From: Streptomyces katrae
GTDB lineage: Bacteria; Actinomycetota; Actinomycetes; Streptomycetales; Streptomycetaceae
DNA length: 64,000 nt
NCBI RefSeq assembly: GCF_000717655.1
Contig: NZ_JNZY01000015.1
Location: forward strand, 165,383 to 229,382
Direction: 5' to 3'
Shown in pieces: positions 63,721 through 64,000 of this stretch. Each line of letters starts with the position of its first letter. Within the stretch, counting starts at the first letter, position 1. The position numbers and the translations under genes are program-made. Below the pieces are notes generated by a model. That model did not search any database, was not told where the DNA came from, and saw only the letters and a list, made by a program, of their open reading frames with translations.

Positions 63721-64000
63721 CTAGGCCGCAGCGTCGAACGTGCCCTGGCGCCGGCCGCCGCTGCGCGAGGCCGAGGGGCGGCCGCGCCGGCCGCGCGAGG
63801 AGGCGCTGCGCTTGGGGCGCTCGCTCACCGGCGCCGTGATGACGACGGGGATGCCGGACGGGGTCCGCGCGCCGGTGATGCGTTGCAACTCGGCCTCACC
63901 GGAGCGGACCTGGGTGGTCTGCGGGGTGATCCCGGCGGCCTGCATGAGGCGGGTCATGTCGCGTCGCTGGTTGGGGGTGACGAGGGTGACGACGCTGCCG
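63721..64000 (-). CDS. C-terminus of a DEAD/DEAH-box RNA helicase (runs off the window)
   Basis: The leftward frame is open from 64000 to the stop at 63721 and ends in a typical actinobacterial DEAD-box tail: GSVVTLVTPNQRRDMTRLMQ (the end of the helicase C domain), then a short linker and a basic Arg/Ser-rich tail (RGRRGRPSASRSGGRRQG) that usually binds RNA. Only the last 93 codons are in the window. It precedes the SCO5918-like gene and they may share a transcript. Confidence 0.85.
   Translation of the reverse strand, partial: GSVVTLVTPNQRRDMTRLMQAAGITPQTTQVRSGEAELQRITGARTPSGIPVVITAPVSERPKRSASSRGRRGRPSASRSGGRRQGTFDAAA

Overview
The window is high-GC (about 72–75 %) actinobacterial chromosome with GTG/TTG starts, ATGA/GTGA/TTGA start-stop overlaps, and long GC-rich hairpins without U-tracts as terminators. 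The gene families (SCO5918-like, SCO0930-like lipoprotein, PucR-type regulator, many SpoIIE phosphatases, sugar ABC importer without its own ATPase) point to Streptomyces. I saw no tRNA, rRNA, CRISPR array, insertion sequence or origin.

Left arm (1–13.8 kb): a leftward, translationally coupled operon for an iterative PUFA/enediyne-like type I synthase: an enoyl reductase(PfaD-like)-KS-AT-ACP-KR protein, a KS-AT-DH-PPTase protein, a free ACP, and the start of a probable hydrolase. It faces a LysR regulator across a 0.64-kb control region with helically phased GCGCAC repeats. A TTGAAC-N3-GTTCAA-type palindrome lies on both sides of the regulator gene.

13.9–26.9 kb: a secreted propeller-like protein and a P450; a membrane esterase and a membrane-anchored molybdopterin oxidoreductase facing them; a three-gene unit of a small protein, a polyprenyl diphosphate synthase and an MpaB/Lcp-type haem oxygenase; a secreted GH27 alpha-galactosidase; a TetR regulator overlapping a PLP dehydratase; and a decayed universal stress protein.

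27–40.7 kb: a sugar ABC importer (binding protein and two permeases) with a cytosolic GH38 alpha-mannosidase, then a hydrolase pair, a FadH-type dienoyl-CoA reductase, a PaaI-like thioesterase, an MFS exporter and a secreted SlpD/E-type peptidase.

40.9–64 kb: signalling and redox. Four SpoIIE/PP2C-type phosphatases with different sensor modules lie within 22 kb; one has lost two metal-ligand Asp residues. Between them are a DUF4142/DUF1996/ECF-sigma group, a PucR-type regulator, a putative trans-membrane electron-transfer locus (b-type cytochrome, NuoF-ferredoxin fusion, PF03640 lipoprotein), a second EF-G-like GTPase with a long leader, and an orphan binding lipoprotein. The window ends in a SCO5918-family gene and the C-terminus of a DEAD-box helicase.
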